The position numbers and the translations under genes were made by a program. From contig OY757011.1 of NCBI GenBank assembly GCA_963580285.1, forward strand, positions 103,550,507 through 103,614,506: a DNA stretch of 64,000 nucleotides, given 5' to 3'. The notes beneath the pieces were generated by a model, which was given only the letters and a program-made list of their open reading frames with translations, ran no database searches and was not told the origin of the DNA. The stretch is from Lucinisca nassula. Lineage: Eukaryota; Mollusca; Bivalvia; Lucinida; Lucinidae. This document shows positions 1-10,665 of this stretch, piece by piece (position 1 is the stretch's first letter; every line of letters starts with the position of its first letter).

Positions 1-114
1 CCGGCATTAAATAAAACCATTTTTAGCCATCTAGCAATAGAACATGAAGTCACAGAATTAAATGAACAGTAAGAAACTAGCAGTTGTTGTGACTTTCTAA
101 CACTTTTAGTCCTG

Positions 115-573
115 TCAATATAATGCATTAAAGAATGCATTAACGCATATTTTCTCATCTTCATAATGATGCAATTCAAAAACAAAATGTTTACCCTGTT
201 TAGAGGTATTCAACAGATTCTTAAAATAGAACACTACTTTGTTTTCTATAAAGTTCATACCATCTAAATTTAGTGAGACCAATGTTTGAGCCCTCGGAGC
301 TGTAGTCAAAGCTATCAAAGCTGTAACTATTAACGTCAATAATTTCAAAGATAGCTTCTCCAGGGGAAAAAGAGAACTCAAATATCGGAGCACCACAGAG
401 ACATCCCATATAAAAGTATACTTCAGTGTAGGCAATCGCTTATAAAACAAACCCTTCATCAATCTGGAAATAAATGCTGGATTGTTACACCAGACATTAT
501 CAAAAAAGACCAATGTCTGAAGTAACATAGACTTATGTGTGTTAACCACAATAAGATTTTCCTTCAAACACAA
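115..573 (-). pseudogene. DIRS tyrosine recombinase, N-terminal and first catalytic region
   Basis: 152 codons with SRLMKGLFYKRLPTLKYTFI, WDVSVVLRYLSSLFPLEKLS and LTLIVTALIALTTAPRAQTL. The last segment is where these recombinases carry their first catalytic Arg (LTTAxRxQ). The His and Tyr boxes would lie farther left, outside the window. In DIRS elements this enzyme replaces an integrase. Confidence 0.68.
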
Positions 574-591
574 GGAAATAAAGATAAGAAA

Positions 592-1378
592 TCACAGTGG
601 CTTCAGACGCAATAAAGGGATTTGTTTGTCTAGAAAAACACCAAAAATACCATTTGTTCCAGGCCAAACCATACTGTTTCCGTGTTCCTTCCCGCCAGGA
701 ATTGACAATGAGACAAGCTGCAGTTCTTGGAATTCATTGACTCTCCAACCTCTTCCTGATAACATCACAGCGACCATAGTTAGACGTCTTGCTAATGAAT
801 GAGGTTGTCCGTTGTGGGGTAGAGTCAACAAATCTCTGTGACGAGGCAGTCTAACAGGGAAAGATATCATATAAGACATTAACAAAGGAAACCACAATTG
901 TGACTTCAAAAGTGGAATAATAAATATAGCTTAATCCACCTCGTCTGCAACCAACTTATTTATAACACGTCCTACTAAATTAAAAGGCGCAAAAATATAA
1001 GGAGTAAAGCAATGCCATGAAAAAGAAAAAGCATCTGTTTTATAGGCACCAGGCTCTGGGAACCAAGAAACAAACTTCTCCAGTTGTTTATTCAAACGCG
1101 ATGAAAACAGGTCAATATCTGGAATAAAAGACTGCTTACATACTCTTACAAAGATTTCATGTTTTAACTGCCACTCTGTGGAATCTGAAAAAGATCTCGA
1201 AAGGCAATCCACTGTAAAAATTTTCTGATCCACTGAGAAGAGAAGCTGAAATATAAATATCTCTGTCCAAACAAAACTTCCAAATATTACCTGCTAGTTT
1301 ATCCATATCAACAGAGTTCATACCGCCCATATAATTAATATACAAGACTGCAGACACATTGTCACTCTGAAATTGCAA
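592..1378 (-). pseudogene. DIRS RNase H and linker fragments
   Basis: 1157-1378 reads QSDNVSAVLYINYMGGMNS, the RNase H core with SDN. 931-1233 reads IDLFSSRLNKQLEKFVSWFP and PGAYKTDAFSFSWH, diagnostic for DIRS pol. 592-909 continues with LWFPLLMSYM..PVRLPRHRDLL. Frame changes separate the pieces. Confidence 0.65.
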
Positions 1379-1610
1379 GTGTATGTTAACAGAATGGGCA
1401 TAAAAAGATTGAATTGCATAAAAAATAGCTAAAAGTTCTAGATAATTGATAAAGTGTTCTAACTCTTCAACATTCCATCTACCATTAGCCTACCTATTAG
1501 AGTGCACTTCAAAAGCTCCCCAGCCTAAAAAAGAAGCATCAGACCTACAAATAAAAATCAACTTTCTTAGGACGAATCCTCTTTCCTTTTCTCTGACGAA
1601 CATTATCCAT

Positions 1611-2793
1611 CTACCACTGCAACTCGTTTTTACTATCTGTTGACAAAATCATAATATTATCAAAAGCGTCAGGGCACTCAGAATCTCCCAATCCTCTCAG
1701 TTTATCTCGCTCCAGACATCTATAATGTAAAGGTGCCTCATGAATAGCAAATAATGCATCAATAATAAGACCAATAAATGATGCTAACTGTCTAACGACT
1801 ATGACTTCCCTTTCTAACAAAACTTTAGCTAAATTGAAAATTTTTGTAATTTTCTCATTGGTCAAGAAAACACGGAATAGAACTGAATCAATCCGAAAAC
1901 CAAAGAAAATGATTCTCTGTGTTGGTTCAAACACTGATTTCTTGCTATTTATAGTGAAACCCAAAGACTGTAAAGTAATGGCAATGGTCTCAGTATTTTC
2001 AGCACAAATCTCTCTATCTTTGTTCATACTGAGTGAATCCTCAATGTAATATGAGCATCTCAGGGAGACAAACAAAATGGTAGAGTTGTCCGTCCCAAAT
2101 AAACTTGAGAAAACGTCTAAATAAAGGGTTAATGGATACCGAAAAGTAAGCTTCTTGCAAATCAATACTCGCAAAATAATCTTATTCTTGAATCAGTTCC
2201 AAAACCACCCTCAAAGTCTCTTGTTTAAAAAGTTCATAATAAACCAAAAGATTGAGGTACTCCAAATTAATAATCGGCCTAAATCTCCCGTTAGGCTATG
2301 GAACCACAAAGATGTTGGAAACAAACTGGTAAACTTCCCATTCAGACATCACAACTGCGCCTTTTGACAATAAATCTTTTATTTCAAAATCTACACATTA
2401 CCATTCTTCATCAGAAAAACTAATTTCCTTGGGAATTCTATCTTGAAAAGGTTTGGCTACAAATTCAATACAATAACCAGAAAAGGTTTGCAAAATCCAC
2501 TGATCATCAGTAAATTTTTCCCAAACATGACAACAATGTTGTCTATGGGAGTCACCTCCTCTAAAATAAGGCTGTTTCGTTTGGGGCACTAGAAGTAACC
2601 ATAGCTGTAGCCTGTCTTTAGCCCCTAACCTGTCCAAATGTCTGACGAGGGTAACCTCTAGGAACCATGCCATACATTGCACCGTAATGCATATTCTGTG
2701 GGTAAGGCTGATATCTGAAACCGCCTCTAGTACCTCGAGCAAAAACACCTCTAGAGAAACCTCCCCTAGCTCTAAATGACTTACTATACCCAT
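1611..2793 (-). pseudogene. DIRS reverse transcriptase fragments
   Basis: The N-terminal part at 2398-2570 reads HVWEKFTDDQWILQTFSGY, the conserved DIRS RT start. The core at 1611-2174 includes RCSYYIEDSLSM at the catalytic box, then FFGFRIDS and LASFIGLIIDALFAI..PLHYRCLE (thumb/connection). The usual Y-x-D-D box is YIED here: the first Asp is Glu. The part between 2174 and 2398 is in other frames. Not functional as it stands. Confidence 0.7.
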
Positions 2794-3863
2794 AAAAGCT
2801 GGGATAACTATCTTTAGCTAAAGAAACCCCAGTGTCACAGTTTTTGACATCTTCAGCCACATCATCACCAAACAACTTAGTAGAAATGGGCATGCTAACA
2901 TGACACAAATTTTGGTACTTCTTTTTCAGATGAGGCTTAATCATGTACCGTCTTCTAAGGGACAAAATATACTTGTCCCATCATAGTAATAGTATCAGAA
3001 AAAAGATTTTTTATCTCAGAATTACCGGCAATGTGAGATTTAAGTAGCTCGAAAAGCTTGATAATTGGAACAACACCCGTTGCTACTAAGTTCTGAATGT
3101 CAGCAAAGCATTTATCATAACTCTGAGCTCTTTTGTTCATAATTTTCCAAATTTCATTATTGACAGTAGGGTAAAAACATAATTTACTTATATTCGAACA
3201 TTTGTTATATTTAAGCTTTTCAGGAGACTTGAACCTCCGCCTGTACTGATTTCGTTTTGTATGTATGTTTTATTTGGCGAAAGACTCTCGTCTTACCCAC
3301 TAGGCTATATCCATAAGCCCCCACACAACTTGTCACAATATTCAGAAATTTTATGTTTATTTATTATGTCATCTGTCACACACTGTGAAGTACAGATAAT
3401 GTTAATGAACTCGGCTAAGGACGATGAAATTGCAGGCCCTTTAACTGGACCTTTAACTTTAGGCAAGCCCCAGGAGTCATTATCAAGTTTTTCAGGACCA
3501 GAGTTCTCACTGGAAGACTCAAACATAGCATCAGTATAAATTTTTAGTCAGTTCAGCTGGCAGCAATGGATCTCTTTTGGGTTTTTTGCCAGATTAATCA
3601 GATTTGGAAACAGGAATTTGCTCCTCATCAGACTCAGTAACCTCAACATGCAGGTTTGGGAGATTACTCAAACTATCCCCAAAAACGTTCTCAATTTCTC
3701 CCAAAGCAGTTCTGAGTTTAATAATTTCTCCCTCGGACAAACTATCAATGAGCTCTATAAAAGAACGACCTGACTGTTGACCACTGGTGGATGGCTGTTC
3801 CGCCGACATCGTCGGCGTTTTTGACTTGTTATTTTTACAAGTTTTGCTAGTTTTAGCTGTCAC
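2618..3863 (-). pseudogene. DIRS gag-like ORF, fragmented
   Basis: Pieces at 3594-3863 (begins MTAKTSKTCKNNKSK, ends acidic ESDEEQ), 3305-3526, 2955-3140 and 2618-2965. The last ends in an Arg/Gly-rich region (RGGFSRGVFARGTRGGF) typical of DIRS first ORFs and probably nucleic-acid binding. Stops and frame changes separate the pieces, so no intact gag is encoded. Confidence 0.65.
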
Positions 3864-3888
3864 CGACTGACTAGCTTTTGCCGGTTTG

Positions 3889-3926
<38 letters not shown>

Positions 3927-4372
3927 GTTGAACAGTAATAGAACCGCTTCGCGGCTCCTTTAAATCATCTTGGCCGAAACCGGAAAACTCCGAATCATTC
4001 GGATCACTCAAGAGGACTTAGTCCTTCTCGTTTGCCATAACAAATAAATGTCACACGCTAGGACTTCGTCCGTAGCAGGCAAAGACAAAGAAATATAAGA
4101 ATATCACAAGAAAAAATCAGAGAATTTCACAAAAAGTAAAGAAATTGAGCGTCAAATAACACGTTTACCTTTCAGCCACGCTGTCGAAAATATGAATCAG
4201 CTGATGGGTCGCTTGTGTTTTATACAAGTAGTGACGTCACAGTTATAGTATTAATAACAAGTTTAACTTTTGAAAGAGCGTCGTTCAGTTACGTTGGGCG
4301 AATATGCTGTATATGTGTGATAGCCGGAGGCATTAACGGGAAATAATGAGGGTTTTGTTTGTAATAGAAAGA

Positions 4373-4604
4373 AATTTTGTGGGACTTTTACCCAACATTG
4401 AGATGAAACGACATCTCAAGCCCTGTAGCCCAATGAAACCATTAGGGTTTGTAAGCATGGACGGTCCGACTCGCACCGCTTTGCCTGTGCTGACTTAGAT
4501 CCTCTAAGTGGTTTACCAGTACTCGTGTGATGGGTCGGATTCAGCTCTGTGTGGAAGCATCATGCAGCCTATCTATTTCTTCAAGCCCTGATGGGTGGGG
4601 GCCG
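4373..4604 (-). repeat. SINE family S1 copy (partial)
   Basis: S1 is about 300 bp; on its own strand it begins GGCCCCGCCCATCGGGGCTT and ends GACGTTAAACCTCAAATC then (AAAC)n. This copy lacks the tail. Full copies with target duplications elsewhere (25095-25672, 28360-28658) show that it is a retroposon. Confidence 0.7.
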
Positions 4605-4634
4605 ACAAGTATGGGGGTAATTTATCAGATTGCT

Positions 4635-4862
4635 TTAACCCTTTTTGTTCCGGAATTCCCAAAATGGGTACTTAGCAAACAGTGCAGGCCCTGATCAGAC
4701 GCCGCAGAACCCGGCATCTGATCAGGGCCTCCACTGTTTGCCAGAAGTTCAGTCAGTTTCCAAATAAATTTTGATGAAAACACAACCAGACATCACTAAA
4801 TTTTGAAATGAACTCCTGCTATATATAAAGAGGAAGAATCTATTTGGTACAAAAAGGGTTAA
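4635..4862. mobile_element. piggyBac-like MITE with TTAA ends and an internal hairpin
   Basis: TTAA at both edges; terminal inverted repeat CCCTTTTTGTtCC / GGTACAAAAAGGG. It carries the recurrent AAACAGTG hairpin (4678-4741). TTAA duplication plus CCC ends are the piggyBac signature; there is no transposase. A degraded relative follows at 4859-5260. Confidence 0.65.
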
Positions 4863-5293
4863 CTGATTTTATAAGGAGAAACCCCAATACTGGTCATTGC
4901 CAAACAGTGTAGGTCCTGCTTAGATGCCGCAGAATGTGAACACTGTATCTGATCAGGGTCTTCACCATTTGCAAAAAGTTCAGACATTTTAAAGTCAGTA
5001 TCTAAAATTGACTTAACCTGATGCCCCTTAACCCATTTTATACCAGAAACCCTCAAATGGTTAATTGGCAAACAGTGCAGAGAAATGTGGCGTCTGATCA
5101 GGGCCTACACTGTTTGCAAAAGTTAAGCCATTTTGAAGAAAACACAACATGACACTCCTTAATTTTGAAATGGACTTCTGGTACAAGTAGGGTTACATAA
5201 TATTGAACTGGACTTCTGATAGATTCTATTCAGTTCAAAAATGGTTAAAGAAAACCTCAGAAAAACCCTCAGAATTGCCTATCAGATGACATC

Positions 5294-5625
5294 TACCGTA
5301 TTCGACCTATTTACCGCACCGTGCACTTAGTTTTTTTTTCAGAATTGTATGAAAATATTGTGGTGAAAAATCTACCTTAATAAGCGCACACTCAAAACGA
5401 AAAAAATACGAAAAAAAAACTTCCGACATTTTTATTTTATAGAGTTGAATTTCCGCATAGGGGTTCACCACATATACATATGATTGTCTGGGTCAAATAT
5501 GCAGCAAAACTCAATATGAATATGTTGGGAGGTTACTGTAAAGTGTGCGCTTGGGTATTTTTTTCCAGAAAAAGCTTAGGTGTGCGCTTTTAGGAGCATG
5601 TGCGGTAAGTAGGTCGAATACAGTA
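5294..5625. mobile_element. TA-flanked MITE, about 330 bp
   Basis: Near-perfect terminal inverted repeats of about 26 bp: TACCGTATTCGACCTATTTA at the left; the right end, read in reverse complement, begins TACTGTATTCGACCTACTTA. TA at both ends suggests a Tc1/mariner-type origin. Inner subterminal repeats GTGTGCGCTT / AAGCGCACAC also pair. No coding capacity. Confidence 0.7.
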
Positions 5626-6041
5626 TTTTGTTTTTATCAGTTTTATTTTCTTGACTTTCCAGGTCTATTGTCTGAAATGTCACATGCATATATAGATGTG
5701 AGTACGGTTCTTTAAGTCATGAAAGGCCTAATATTCTATATTTTTGTCCATGTCATATTTATGTGCTTGCTGAATACAGGCTCATTTAAGACTAATTCTT
5801 CTTCTATTAAATCTGAAAGGTCATTTTTTGAAACCATGAAAAAGTCTCATTTTAGTAAAATTTTTATATTCAGATCACCTTTGGGACTGTTCAAAAGTGG
5901 TCTTTAAAGACCACTTTTGGATAGTTCCAATAGTGGTAACTAGGAGTTGAAAGCAGATAGAAAGAAAACCTGCAACCATTTAAATGTCTAAAGTAGGAGA
6001 AAATAGTTTGTAGGCAAAGCAAAGAAAATACTAGAATTGAT

Positions 6042-6316
6042 TGATTTGAGGTTTAACGTCCCGTCAACACTGTATAGGTCATTTTGGAGACGTTTCTTCC
6101 ATTTTTGTGGGACTTTTACCGGACATTGAGATGAAACACCTTCTCAAGACATGTCGCCCAATTAAACCAATAGGGTTTATAAGCATGGACGGTCCGACTC
6201 ACACCGCTTAGCCTGGGCAGGCTTAGATCCTCTAAACGGTTTACCAGTACTCGTGTGGTCGGATTCAGCTCTGCATGGAAGCATCGTGCAGCCCATCTAT
6301 TTCTACAAGCCCCGAT
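6042..6316 (-). repeat. SINE family S1 copy
   Basis: Plus-strand reading starts GATTTGAGGTTTAACGTCCC and ends CAAGCCCCGATAG, so the element lies on the minus strand. It ends about 240 bp upstream of exon a. A further S1 fragment lies at 7838-7925. Confidence 0.7.
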
Positions 6317-6555
6317 AGAAAATACTAGAAATAATAATCCCACCCCTTTATATCATTTACCAAATTGGGACCACTCTTACAGGAAAGAATTTCCTCCCTT
6401 TAGGGTGGTCCCTGTGGCAAAGAAGGAAAATATGTTAGCTTATAATTACTGAGACACATACAGAATTTGCTATTTCTTCTTGTAATGTGTACGCAAGTGC
6501 GTATCTGCGTAAGGATGCTACGCCCCTGAACTAGAATATATTTTGTCTCTTTCAG

Positions 6556-6636
6556 GTACTGTGACAGATGACTTCACAAAAAAGTTACAAGAGTGGGAGG
6601 AAAAGAAGGTCAAAAGGTCTTCGGGAACATTCAAAG
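6556..6636 (+). CDS. Exon a: first visible EWE-motif exon
   Basis: 81 bp, phase 1 in and phase 1 out. It is preceded by a pyrimidine tract and TTTCAG and followed by GTTTGT. After two bases completing a codon it reads TVTDDFTKKLQEWEEKK and then a basic stretch. The FTKKLQEWEEKK core recurs in the next exon and twice in exon c. A symmetric small exon with a repeated motif suggests origin by exon duplication. The family is not recognised. Confidence 0.8.
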
Positions 6637-6771
6637 GTTTGTAAAGTGATTTAAACATGTTACATTGCCATGGATTTCACAATATACAAAATTGCCATGG
6701 ATTTCACAATATAAGTAACTTCAGTCAACACTGTCAACCTTGGTGGCCCCCCGCTTGGGTTACTGGGGTAA

Positions 6772-7290
6772 TTGTATCAATCCCTGATCATTGCCTTCTC
6801 TCCTATTAATTATATTGATCCCTGATCATTGCCTTCTCTTCAATTAATTGTATTGATTCCTGATCATTGCCGTCTCTTCTATTAATTGTATTGATTCCTG
6901 ATCATTGCCTTCTCTTCTATTAATTGTATTGATTCCTGATCATTGCCTTCTCTTCTATTAATTGTATTGATTCCTGATCATTGCCTTCTCTTCTATTAAT
7001 TGTATTGATTCCTGATCATTGCCTTCTCTTTTATTAATTGTATTGATTCCTGATCATTGCCTTCTCTTCTATTAATTGTATTGATTCCTGATCATTGCCT
7101 TCTCTTTTATTAATTGTATTGATTCCTGATCATTGCCTTCTCTTCTATTAATTGTATTGATTCCTGATCATTGCCTTCTCTTCTATGAATTGTATTGATT
7201 CCTGATCGTTGCCTTCTTTTCCATTACCTATCTAAGGGGAACATAAAGAAGTGAAGGCATTGATCAGGAATTGATACAAATACCTATCAC
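6772..7290. repeat. 38-bp minisatellite, about 12 units, with an inverted terminal copy
   Basis: The unit contains TTGATTCCTGATCATTGCC and TTCTCTTCTATTAATTG; successive copies start exactly 38 bp apart. At 7245-7285 a single copy is inverted, so the whole could be a hairpin element whose inner arm expanded. A lone relative occurs at 55984-56020. Confidence 0.85.
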
Positions 7291-8051
7291 TTCCCGTCCA
7301 AGATACATGTACCAATGAGGAAAAAACACAAACATAAAACAACTTCACCATAATGAAAACTTCACCATAATGAAAACTTCAAAAGCGGACACCCATCATT
7401 TTCTGACTTATACAATGCTCCACTAATTGGTTGAACTTATTTCTTTAAAAAATAAAGGCTCTTTACTCATATGTATGTTGCTTTTGTGTGAGGGGTAATG
7501 CTGCAAATTGGTCTGTCCACCATATTGTAATGACATTACCATGATGTTTAGTCACATCATGTAACGTGTTGTGACGTCAACCTTAATGAGGGCGCATATG
7601 AGGTCTTATTCAACCAGTGCATATCAAACATGTGAGAACATTAAACCCCAAATCAAACAAAACAAAAACTACCTGCCACAGAACAATTTGCCAGTTCCTC
7701 AAACAGAACTTCTGATAGACAGGGAATCAGATGAACAGTAAGGTCGCCCTCTTGAAACAGTGAGCGCCCACTGTTGTTCAGTAGTGTGGTTTTTGTTTGT
7801 TCAGGTGCTCAAGTGAGTGCTCGCATTGTTGAACGCACCACAGTACTCATTGGCAGTCAGTTTCAGCTCTGAGTGGAAGCATCATGCAGCCCAATCTGTT
7901 TCTACAAGCCCCGATGGGCAGGGGTCCTTTTCATGAATGAGGGTAGATCCCTATGTTAAAGGATTGACCCCTATGAATAACTAAGAGAGAACAAAAATGT
8001 TTTTTAAAAGTGTTGCCTCCTGTTCCCTTTAAAGTATGATTTTTGTTGTAG

Positions 8052-8156
8052 AATCCCCAGAGTTCTCAGAAAGTGTATCCTATGAGAGTGCTGGAGCGGT
8101 GTCGCCTGAGTTTCTGAAGAAATTGGAAGAATGGGAGAAGGTCAAGGCTCTTAAAG
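8052..8156 (+). CDS. Exon b: second EWE-motif exon
   Basis: 105 bp, phase 1 to 1, acceptor TTGTAG and donor GTAAAA. It encodes an acidic Ser-rich start (ESPEFSESVSYESAG) followed by PEFLKKLEEWEKVKALK. The second half repeats the motif of exon a. Because both exons are symmetric, either could be skipped without a frameshift. Confidence 0.82.
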
Positions 8157-8262
8157 GTAAAAACAGGCTATAAGTCCAGCAACATTATTTTGTGGGGTGC
8201 AATGAGTTCTTACTGCATTTACAAACAGCAATGAGTCCAGAAGCACTGCAGGTCTACTGATA

Positions 8263-8484
8263 TTAACCCATTGTATGAGGGAAACCCCTAAAGGGCTGCC
8301 TTGGCAAACAGTGCAGGCCCGGATGAGACGAACGTGGCGTCTGATCAGGGCCTGCAATATTTGCTAACAGAATTTTCCGTCAAAATAGAATAAAACGAAA
8401 GAATTGGCCTGACATCCCTTATATGACAAATGGACTTGTCCAACATATAGCAATGGAAGAGTCCACTAGCATACAGTTGGTTAA
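8263..8484. mobile_element. TTAA foldback MITE
   Basis: TTAA at both ends, begins TTAACCCATTGTATGAGGGA and ends ATACAGTTGGTTAA. Carries the AAACAGTG hairpin. Close relatives at 58305-58524 and 59371-59591 share both ends. Confidence 0.65.
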
Positions 8485-8944
8485 CCCTTTTTCAGCTTCA
8501 TATTGTATAGAAGGAGTCCATTTCAATGATCAGGGGTGCCAGGTTGAGTTATTTTTGAAATTCTGTTAAGAAATGGCTGAGCTGTTTGCAAATGGTGAAG
8601 GCCCTGATCAGATGGCTCATTCTGTGGCATCTGACCTGGGCCCTCTCTGTCTGCTGGAGTGTGGTGGTATTAGGGTTTACGGACTGAAATGGGCCAACTG
8701 ACTGCTTGATGGCTACGCCAGTGTTAAACCCTGCTTTAACCGCAGTAGGTTGAGGAAAGATTCTGTGGATTTGTTTTTTCATTTTCGCTGTGTTACTAGT
8801 ATGGTCAAGGTGATAAAGGTTATAGAGTATGATTTACACAGAATGTAAACCCTTACGATGGCAAGAAAAAGTACATCTGAAAATGTCGTCTGTTTATGCC
8901 GTCTGCTGCATCTTCTTGCAAAGCTTTTAAACATATTTTTGCAT

Positions 8945-9135
8945 ACATCACGTGAACAAGTCCGTGAAATAAAGACCTCCCTAAACCCCAATTTATATTG
9001 TGAAAACTGGGGCTTATGGGGGTAAACATTATTGTCCTTATTTATGCTCCAAGACATAGGTTGTGGGTACTTGTTAGAACCGTCTCAATGAGGCGGTTCT
9101 AACGAGCACCCAAAACCTATGTTTGGAGTATATAA
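8945..9135. repeat. Foldback element with GAACCGCCTC palindrome
   Basis: Palindrome around 9072-9112: a GTTAGAACCGTCTCAATGAG arm faces GGCGGTTCTAACGAGC. Preceded by a CACGtGAACA-like TIR and a CCCC...GGGG foldback of about 60 bp. Related copies at 17370-17600, 24323-24600, 32435-32480, 38770-38835 and 46661-47359. Confidence 0.6.
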
Positions 9136-9463
9136 AAGAAAACTGTCCCAAATTTTCATAAAAAAAAATGCCTTTTTTTTTTGAGATATGAAAACTGCAC
9201 ATTATCACATGGATGTGTTATCGTAATGCAGGCAAACAGTGTGGACCCTGATCAGACTGCTCCTAGAGAGAGCATCTTAAGGGTTAAACACTGTCCAACC
9301 TGCATTTATCAAATCAAAATATGCTTGTACAAGACAGGTGTTCTTCAATACAGGTGAGTTCTAATGCACTTGCCTTTGTAGGGTTTGAATACAGGCTTGC
9401 TTAAGACAGGTTGTTTGCTTAATAGAGGTAGCCAATATGACAGGCTGTGCTGTATTTTATGTT

Positions 9464-9674
9464 TTAACTCTTATCATGCTGTTCACGACAACCCCTATGT
9501 TTGGAAACAGTGTAGATCCAGATCAGATGGCTTCTGAAGAAGCCATCTGATCAGGATCTACATTTTGACATGAAGTTTATGGATTTCTAAGAATAAATTA
9601 CATGAAGTAATCTGATTGGTTCAAAGTCAGAAATGGGTGTGGCTAAACTGAATATTCAGCAAGATAAGGGTTAA
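9464..9674. mobile_element. TTAA MITE, 'CAGCAAGATAAGGG' family
   Basis: Ends TTAACTCTTATCATGCTG and CAGCAAGATAAGGGTTAA form inverted repeats inside TTAA. Contains the GTAGATCCAGATCAGATGGC hairpin. Same family in opposite orientation at 18654-18866 and 62411-62623, with a diverged copy at 62994-63193. Confidence 0.7.
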
Positions 9675-10171
9675 CAAAGATTTTCATAAAACCTTTTGAA
9701 GTTATTAGGTTGTGGGAGTCAGGTAATCAAGTAAACTTGCAAATTGTTCTGCAATTGTGTCTGTCATATCTGTATAGAAGTAGCATATTTTCCAATGAAG
9801 ATTAATCTAATTGAGTACCATTAAGATTTAGGAAAAAGGTCAGATCTAGCAGTGAAGGGTGGATTAATAAATCCCTGTTTGGTGGTCAGCTGTAAATTAG
9901 ATCAAATCACAAGTGTCCAGTAGGAGTGATTTTTCTGCTTACAAACAACAAACTGCGATTTATTACTCAACAAAGCACACACTAGAGCAGATATCACACT
10001 CTAAATCGGCAATAATGCTGTTGTTTCCTTCAAATTTGTTAGAAAAAAAAAATCCCATAACACGTGTATTTATGTCCTTTTCTAACGTTTTTGATGCAAG
10101 AAAATGACGTTTCACCATCTAATATTAAAGGTTCCATGAATGCTGTTACACTCTATGGGGTTTAAGTGGGT

Positions 10172-10488
10172 TTTTTTATACCCCCACAAATGAAATTTGG
10201 GTGGGTATATAGGAGTGAGCTTGTCGGTCTGTCTGTCGGTCTGTCGGTCGGTCGGTCTGTTGACTTGGTTTCCAGAGGATAACTCAAAAAGCGCTTCACC
10301 GATTTTTACAATTTTTGGTACACTGATGTAACATCATAAAATACAGGTCAAGTTCGATTTCCACTACAATTCGTCAATTTTCGACATAGTTATGGCCCCT
10401 TTCAAGTGAAAAAATTGCAAAATGGCACTGTTGTACTATCAAGGCAGTTTTTGTGGGGGTATTCATCACCTTTAGTGATAGCTCTAGT
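10172..10488 (+). mobile_element. Helentron-like element I (about 315 bp)
   Basis: T-run, then ATACCCCCAC / GTGGGTAT 5' hairpin, a GTCGGTCTGTCTGTCGG microsatellite, a short body, the subterminal TTGTGGGGGTAT that is the complement of the 5' arm, then a TCACCTTTAGTGA hairpin and CTAGTT. The 3' hairpin before CTAG-T and the absence of terminal inverted repeats match non-autonomous Helitron/Helentron elements. Confidence 0.65.
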
Positions 10489-10599
10489 TTGTGTATGTTT
10501 TTTTTTCAGAGAAAAATCAGGCATGACACTTCAAATGAATTTACATGAAATATCAAGCCTGATTTTCTTTGAAAAGAAGAAATGAACAACCTGAAATAT

Positions 10600-10651
10600 A
10601 ATTCTGTGTTATAATGAATAGTGTAACAAAGAGGCTGTGGTGTATTTAAGT
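10600..10651. repeat. MITE tail next to an exon acceptor
   Basis: The sequence GTAACAAAGAGGCTGTGGTG then TATT matches the right end of the TACACCACAACC MITE (see 16118-16562). It ends 14 bp before the AG of exon c. Confidence 0.45.
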
Positions 10652-10665
10652 TTTGGCTCTTTCAG

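Larger units (their letters stand above)
1..4330 (-). mobile_element. DIRS-type tyrosine-recombinase retroelement, broken, runs off the left edge
   Basis: Reading the minus strand from about 4330 down: a terminal/leader region with a long poly-A run (poly-T at 3892-3924 on plus), gag-like ORFs, reverse transcriptase, RNase H, a DIRS-specific segment, and a tyrosine recombinase cut by the window edge. The gag/RT/RNase H/recombinase order and sequence similarity identify the DIRS order. ORFs are interrupted by stops and frameshifts. The left terminal repeat is not in the window. The exact right end is uncertain, about 4300-4370, where a SINE begins. Confidence 0.8.

Noticed and set aside
6772..7236. 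CRISPR-like array
   Set aside because: Units are contiguous 38-bp repeats without unique spacers, in eukaryotic DNA. It is a minisatellite.
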